DNA of 19,621 nt from NCBI GenBank assembly GCA_039796915.1, contig JBDKIU010000244.1, positions 1 to 19,621 on the forward strand. The letters are read 5' to 3'. This document shows, in pieces, positions 16,196 through 19,621 of this stretch (position 1 is its first letter; every line of letters starts with the position of its first letter). Origin of the DNA: REEB481 sp039796915 (GTDB lineage: Bacteria > Bacteroidota > Bacteroidia > NS11-12g > UBA955). The position numbers and the translations under genes are program-made. The notes under the pieces were generated by a model. It worked only from the letters and a program-made list of their open reading frames with translations. It did no database searches and was not told where the DNA came from.

Positions 16196-16858
16196 TTAGT
16201 TTTTACCGGAAGCCTTGGCGTGGTCTGCCAGGAATTGCTGCAGGCCGATGTCGGTGAGCGGATGCTTCAGCAAACCGAGGATGGCACTCAGCGGACAAGT
16301 GGCTACGTGTGCGCCGGCTTCAGCAGATTTCACAATATGCAACGGATTGCGGATGCTGGCCGCCAGAATCTGTGTTTCAAAACCCTGGATGTCGTAGATG
16401 TCGGCAATTTGGGCAATCAGTTCCATGCCGTCCCAGTTCATGTCGTCAATGCGGCCAATGAATGGGGAGAGATAAGTAGCGCCTGCCTTGGCCGCCAGGA
16501 TGGCTTGCCCGGCGCTGAATACCAGTGTGCAGTTGGTTTTGATGCCGTTGGCAGTGAACCAGCTGATGGCTTTGATGCCGTCGCGGATCATGGGCACTTT
16601 TACCACAATGTTTGGGTGAATGGCCGCCAGTTTTTTGCCTTCTTCCACCATTTCGGCGAAGGTGGTGCTGATCACCTCAGCGCTCACGGGTCCGTCCACA
16701 ATTTCGCAGATGGTGCGGTAATGCGCCATCACGGCGGCCTCGCCGGTGATGCCTTCTTTGGCCATGAGCGAAGGATTGGTGGTTACCCCGTCGAGAATGC
16801 CCAGTTCATTGGCTTCTCTGATTTGTTCCAGGTTGGCGGTATCAATGAAGAATTTCAT
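16196..16858 (-). CDS. talC: Transaldolase, TalC/fructose-6-phosphate aldolase family
   Basis: Cytosolic class I aldolase-fold enzyme of the pentose phosphate pathway. The 220-residue protein starts MKFFIDTANLEQIREAN and has GVTTNPSLMAKEG. The Schiff-base lysine is Lys87 in NIVVKVP, and TNCTLVFSAGQAILAAKAGATYLSPFIGRIDD and VLAASIRNP-type segments follow (here QILAASIRNP). The residue in SPFIGR is Phe133; in this family a Phe here goes with transaldolase activity, whereas fructose-6-phosphate aldolase has Tyr, so transaldolase is the better call. The start is ATG 16858; the 15 extra codons of open frame upstream overlap the promoter and are not family sequence. The beta-helix gene follows after 4 bp. 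Confidence 0.92.
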   Translation of the reverse strand: MKFFIDTANLEQIREANELGILDGVTTNPSLMAKEGITGEAAVMAHYRTICEIVDGPVSAEVISTTFAEMVEEGKKLAAIHPNIVVKVPMIRDGIKAISWFTANGIKTNCTLVFSAGQAILAAKAGATYLSPFIGRIDDMNWDGMELIAQIADIYDIQGFETQILAASIRNPLHIVKSAEAGAHVATCPLSAILGLLKHPLTDIGLQQFLADHAKASGKN

Positions 16859-16874
16859 GTTGCTCTTGCTTGCA

Positions 16875-16904
16875 CAAAGATACAGGCAGCAACGATTGCA
16901 CAAA
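16875..16904 (-). promoter_or_regulatory. Consensus Bacteroidetes promoter of the transaldolase gene
   Basis: On the minus strand TTTG (16901-16904), an 18-bp spacer and TATCTTTG (16875-16882) match both promoter elements of the Bacteroidetes primary sigma factor exactly. It predicts a start of transcription about 10 nt before the ATG at 16858, so the leader is very short. The -33 element begins 4 bp past the stop of the upstream gene. Confidence 0.75.
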
Positions 16905-16908
16905 CGCT

Positions 16909-17988
16909 TCAGCGCGCTTTCCCCGCCGCCGGCGCATTGGTCATTTCCAGAAACCCTTTCCCTTCAAGTGTTTGCTCACCATAAACGCCCCAAACGCTGC
17001 ACGGACCTTCCCAGTAGGTCATGAAATTTTGTCCCAGGGCATGCAGTGTCAGTTCACCGTTGTGGATGCGGGCATCCACACAGGCGCGCAGATTTCGCGA
17101 CGGAATGAGTACCTGCCATTGCATAGGGTATGTGCGCCCGCTTTGCAGACTTGTCCAAAATTCATCCGCATGCAGCAAAATGGAATCACCGTTCAGGTAG
17201 CTGATGCTGCCGTCGGGATTCATCCAGCTGCCCTGAACCTGTTCTTCGCCGTTTCGGCTGTTCACCGTGCGGAAAATCATCAGCCTGAATTGATCCGTGC
17301 TGATGCTCAGCCAATCCCAGCGGTATTTCTTTTTGGTAAGCTTCAGGGCATTCCACTGCCGGTCGAACCAGCCTTCTCCATGCACCGTCACGGGTTTTCC
17401 CTGAAGTTGTAATTGCCTGTTCAGTTGCAGAAAAGGGTAGCTGAGGTATCCGGCCTGCATGCCGTCCATGTACGTCATCATGCCGCCGGGGGCCTGCGCG
17501 GTCAGAGGCGTTTGGGAATGCGCTTCAAGGCTTCCGCTGAAAACATCCTGCAGGAACTGAGCCTTGAGTTGTTGTGGGTCAAACTGCAGCTGGTGGCGGT
17601 GGTTGCCTATCTGAAAGGATTTGCTGTCGTAGCCAAAGATGCTGCGCACCGCATCGCGTGTGCGGAAGATTTCATAGCTGCGGTAGGTGGTATCGGCTGC
17701 GATGTCTGAGAACGCTGTATTCAGCATCCAGCGGTAGCCGTAGGGGAAGCTGTAGCGCCGGAACAGTGCCGAATGAAAGGCGTAGCTGTTTTGGCTGCTG
17801 TCCTGCAGGTGGCCGTTCAGGTACCACCATTCCAGGGAATTGCGCTTCAAAGGTTTAAGGAATATCGCGTGTTCATCACCTACTTGCCGGTGTTCCCGGT
17901 CGGCGGAAAAAACACTCAGGTGCATGCAAGCACTCCATCCAATGGCACAAACCAAACCCACAAGAACCCAAGCACCGGCTCGTTTCAT
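16909..17988 (-). CDS. Exported CrtC/AttH-like lipocalin-domain protein
   Basis: A 359-residue protein of the family that includes carotenoid 1,2-hydratase CrtC, AttH and yeast Svf1. Hallmarks are SLEWWYLNGHL (51-61) and HGEGWFDRQWN (203-213), with conserved aromatic residues through a two-part lipocalin-like fold and a C-terminal YWEGPCSVWG. The N-terminus MKRAGAWVLVGLVCAIGWSAC is a signal sequence; Cys21 could be lipidated, but Trp at the -3 position makes a poor lipobox. CrtC-type hydratase activity would need carotenoid genes, and none are in the window, so a lipid- or hydrophobic-ligand-binding envelope protein is the safer description. It is divergent from the pirin gene, sharing a 93-bp upstream region. 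Confidence 0.82.
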   Translation of the reverse strand: MKRAGAWVLVGLVCAIGWSACMHLSVFSADREHRQVGDEHAIFLKPLKRNSLEWWYLNGHLQDSSQNSYAFHSALFRRYSFPYGYRWMLNTAFSDIAADTTYRSYEIFRTRDAVRSIFGYDSKSFQIGNHRHQLQFDPQQLKAQFLQDVFSGSLEAHSQTPLTAQAPGGMMTYMDGMQAGYLSYPFLQLNRQLQLQGKPVTVHGEGWFDRQWNALKLTKKKYRWDWLSISTDQFRLMIFRTVNSRNGEEQVQGSWMNPDGSISYLNGDSILLHADEFWTSLQSGRTYPMQWQVLIPSRNLRACVDARIHNGELTLHALGQNFMTYWEGPCSVWGVYGEQTLEGKGFLEMTNAPAAGKAR

Positions 17989-18010
17989 ATTGCGAAGTTA
18001 GGTTTTTTGG

Positions 18011-18030
18011 TGAGCGTGCACAGGCGCTCA
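18011..18030. promoter_or_regulatory. Inverted repeat in a divergent intergenic region
   Basis: TGAGCG (18011-18016), an 8-nt spacer, then CGCTCA (18025-18030), a perfect 6+6 repeat lying midway between the divergent CrtC-like and pirin genes. It has the shape of a dimeric regulator site that could act on both genes. No clear promoter pair was found around it. Confidence 0.35.
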
Positions 18031-18081
18031 TGCAGCCAAACCAGCGCGGGATTTATTTGTTTTGTAGGAGAAATAACCATC

Positions 18082-19227
18082 ATGAACCGGAAAGACGTAC
18101 CCCGCAGAGGATTCATTGCCCGCATGGCTGCCGGTGTTTCTGCCGCACTTGTAGTGCCTGTTGCCGGAGTGTTTAAATTATTCGCCAAAGAGCAAGATGA
18201 AACCATGAATACACCCAGCGTAAAAAATATTCGCCCCCTCGGCTTTCAATGGGATACCGCCGATCCCTTTCTGTTTTGCGTGCACCACGAGGACTTCTTT
18301 CCCAAAGGCAACGCGGAAATGGGCCCGGCTGCCTCGCTGGCAGGGCGCAGCATCGGTGATGATTTCATCATCAAAGACGGCTGGCGTATGTACCACGGCG
18401 ACACCGTTCCGGGTTTTCCCGGTCATCCGCACCGTGGTTTTGAAACCATTACGGTGGTGCGCAAAGGCTTCGTGGATCACGCCGATTCCATGGGCGCTGC
18501 CGGTCGTTACGGCAACGGCGATGTGCAGTGGATGACCGCAGGAAAGGGTGTGCAACATTCGGAAATGTTTCCGCTGTTGAAGGAAGACCAGGACAATCCG
18601 ATGGAACTGTTTCAGATTTGGTTGAACCTGCCCGCCCGGAGTAAAATGGTTGATCCACATTTCAGCATGTTGTGGGGCGAAACCATTCCCAAATTAAACA
18701 CAACGGATGCCGCCGGAAAAACCACCGTGGTGGAAGTGATGGCAGGCGCCCTGAACGGGAACACCGCACCCGCGCCGCCGCCCAACAGTTGGGCGGCCGA
18801 TCCTGCCAATGAAGTGGCCGTCTGGAACATCATGATGGAGCCGGGTGCCACCTGGACGCTGCCGAAATGTTCCGAAGGCATCAACCGAACGCTTTATTTC
18901 TACGAAGGTGAAACGCTGATGCTCGGTGATCAGGAAGTGCCGCATTACCATGCCGCTGAAGTGCTGCCCGACCGCGACATTGTGATTTCCTGCAAAGGTG
19001 AAAAAGAAGCGGGCATCCTGGTGTTGCAGGGCCGCCCCATCGGCGAAACCGTGATTCAGTACGGCCCTTTTGTGATGAACAGCAAGGATGAAATCAGGCA
19101 GGCTTTTGAAGATTACCATGCCACGCAGTTCGGAGGCTGGCCCTGGCCTAAATACGGACAGGTGCATGCGCGCGAGCAGGGTCGCTTCGCCAAACACGCC
19201 GACGGCAGCACGGAAGTGCCGGGCTGA
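18082..19227 (+). CDS. Pirin-family protein with Tat signal peptide
   Basis: A 381-residue bicupin of the pirin family. The metal-ligand residues of human pirin are kept: His115 and His117 in GHPHRGFETITVV, His159 and Glu161 in GVQHSEMF. The C-terminal cupin ends GRPIGETVIQYGPFVMN...FGGWPW, as in many bacterial pirins. Unusually, residues 1-36 read as a twin-arginine signal: NRKDVPRRGFIARMAAG followed by a hydrophobic stretch (VSAALVVPVAGVFKLF). This implies export of the folded, metal-loaded protein to the periplasm. Pirin enzymes studied so far include quercetin 2,3-dioxygenase activity; the substrate here is unknown. ATG 18082 is supported by TAGGAG at 18065-18070; the open frame continues far upstream but overlaps the divergent gene, so the longer version is rejected. 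Confidence 0.9.
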   Translation: MNRKDVPRRGFIARMAAGVSAALVVPVAGVFKLFAKEQDETMNTPSVKNIRPLGFQWDTADPFLFCVHHEDFFPKGNAEMGPAASLAGRSIGDDFIIKDGWRMYHGDTVPGFPGHPHRGFETITVVRKGFVDHADSMGAAGRYGNGDVQWMTAGKGVQHSEMFPLLKEDQDNPMELFQIWLNLPARSKMVDPHFSMLWGETIPKLNTTDAAGKTTVVEVMAGALNGNTAPAPPPNSWAADPANEVAVWNIMMEPGATWTLPKCSEGINRTLYFYEGETLMLGDQEVPHYHAAEVLPDRDIVISCKGEKEAGILVLQGRPIGETVIQYGPFVMNSKDEIRQAFEDYHATQFGGWPWPKYGQVHAREQGRFAKHADGSTEVPG

Positions 19228-19455
19228 GGATTGTTTTGCTGGAAGAATCTTTGACCTAACTCATGAAGCGAGTTATTGCTGAAATGCTTCAAAAAGAATT
19301 TAACTAATTGAAAATCAATAACATAACCGATCGAATGCCATCTGAATCAACAAAATGCGCCTGGAAAAATAATTACGGCCTTGATTTCTAAAGGTGCTTA
19401 CATTTGGAATTATGAATTATAAAAAATATCTTGCCATTGGTAATATATACGTATC
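19228..19455. other. AT-rich intergenic region
   Basis: About 230 bp without a credible gene, clearly richer in A+T than the rest of the window. TAACTC-ATGAAGC-GAGTTA (19257-19275) is a 6-bp hairpin shortly after the pirin stop without a T run. TACATTTG (19399-19406) matches the TAnnTTTG -7 element for the next gene but lacks a well-spaced -33 TTTG. An 8-bp palindrome ATACGTAT (19447-19454) ends one base before the ATG. Confidence 0.6.
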
Positions 19456-19621
19456 ATGAACATAAAATTTAATTTTTCGTTATTGCGGCCATCACATTGG
19501 AAAGGCTGCATCCTTGGTCTGGTTCTTGCGGGGGGCTATCGGCTCAAACCCTGTCGCTGAGCGGCGAGACTAATCCATGTAAAGGTGTAAATTATTCCTA
19601 CACCATGAGTTTAACTGGCGC
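19456..19621 (+). pseudogene. Start of a secreted protein, frame broken at a G6 run
   Basis: ATG 19456 opens a signal peptide (basic MNIKFNFSLLRPSHWK, then GCILGLVLAGG). The frame then runs into TGA at 19558. Reading one base back from 19536 instead gives LSAQTLSLSGETNPCKGVNY and continues open to the window edge. The join falls in six consecutive G (19530-19535): with seven G the protein would read ...LVLAGGLSAQTLSLSGETNPCKG..., a perfect Bacteroidetes signal peptide cut before Q and then a PKD-like 'C-x-G' start of a surface protein. So the gene is either truly shifted, phase-variable, or carries a one-base error. The rest lies outside the window. Confidence 0.6.

Noticed and set aside
16190..16984. 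Plus-strand open frame (264 codons) across the transaldolase gene
   Set aside because: It covers a conserved minus-strand enzyme and its promoter, and has no recognisable domain.
17773..18081. N-terminal 103-codon extension of the pirin frame
   Set aside because: It overlaps the start of the divergent CrtC-like gene, and the Tat signal with a ribosome site begins cleanly at ATG 18082.
19530..19560. Programmed ribosomal frameshift as the explanation of the G6 run
   Set aside because: A G run lacks the usual X-XXY-YYZ slippery context with a clear downstream structure in the visible sequence, and signal peptides are not a known place for it; phase variation or an error fits better.
1..19621. 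A defence island, phage remnant, CRISPR or toxin-antitoxin system
   Set aside because: No nuclease, helicase, recombinase, transposase, repeat array or small paired genes were found; almost all coding space is filled by identifiable metabolic and envelope genes.

Overview
The window looks like core chromosome of a Bacteroidota (Bacteroidetes) bacterium of moderate G+C content. Four signs support this: a C-terminal type IX secretion (T9SS) sorting domain on a secreted beta-helix protein; a DUF4249-type lipoprotein; promoter elements of the Bacteroidetes form TTTG-N~18-TAnnTTTG, best seen before the transaldolase gene; and signal peptides that end in A-Q. The genus cannot be told from this stretch. 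I see no rRNA, tRNA, CRISPR array, insertion sequence or phage gene.

Layout. (1) 1-1813: urocanate hydratase (hutU, +), closed by a clean bidirectional terminator shared with the converging next gene. (2) 1830-5398: a membrane-anchored WG-repeat protein (-), divergent from a translationally coupled murB-RluA pair (+). (3) 5482-7659: a SulP anion transporter fused to a beta-carbonic anhydrase (+). (4) 7663-11467, all on the minus strand: an unknown lipoprotein, dnaK and a DUF4249 lipoprotein, with a hairpin in each of the two larger gaps. (5) 11512-14399 (+): a secreted concanavalin-like/coiled-coil protein, panB 6 bp behind it, and a PmtA-like methyltransferase. (6) 14413-17988 (-): a T9SS-exported beta-helix protein, a TalC-type transaldolase with its own consensus promoter, and an exported CrtC/AttH-like lipocalin protein. 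(7) 18082-19227 (+): a pirin with a twin-arginine signal peptide. (8) 19228-19621: an AT-rich gap, then the start of a large secreted protein whose reading frame is broken at a G6 run.

How the genes relate: most are unlinked housekeeping functions (histidine degradation, peptidoglycan precursor, RNA modification, bicarbonate handling, chaperone, pantothenate, pentose phosphate) mixed with envelope and secreted proteins. The tight pairs that probably share transcripts are murB/RluA (1-bp overlap), coiled-coil protein/panB (6 bp) and transaldolase/beta-helix (4 bp). I do not see a convincing new multi-gene system. The observations most worth a second look are the G-run frameshift in the last gene, the Tat-exported pirin, and the secreted coiled-coil protein coupled to panB.
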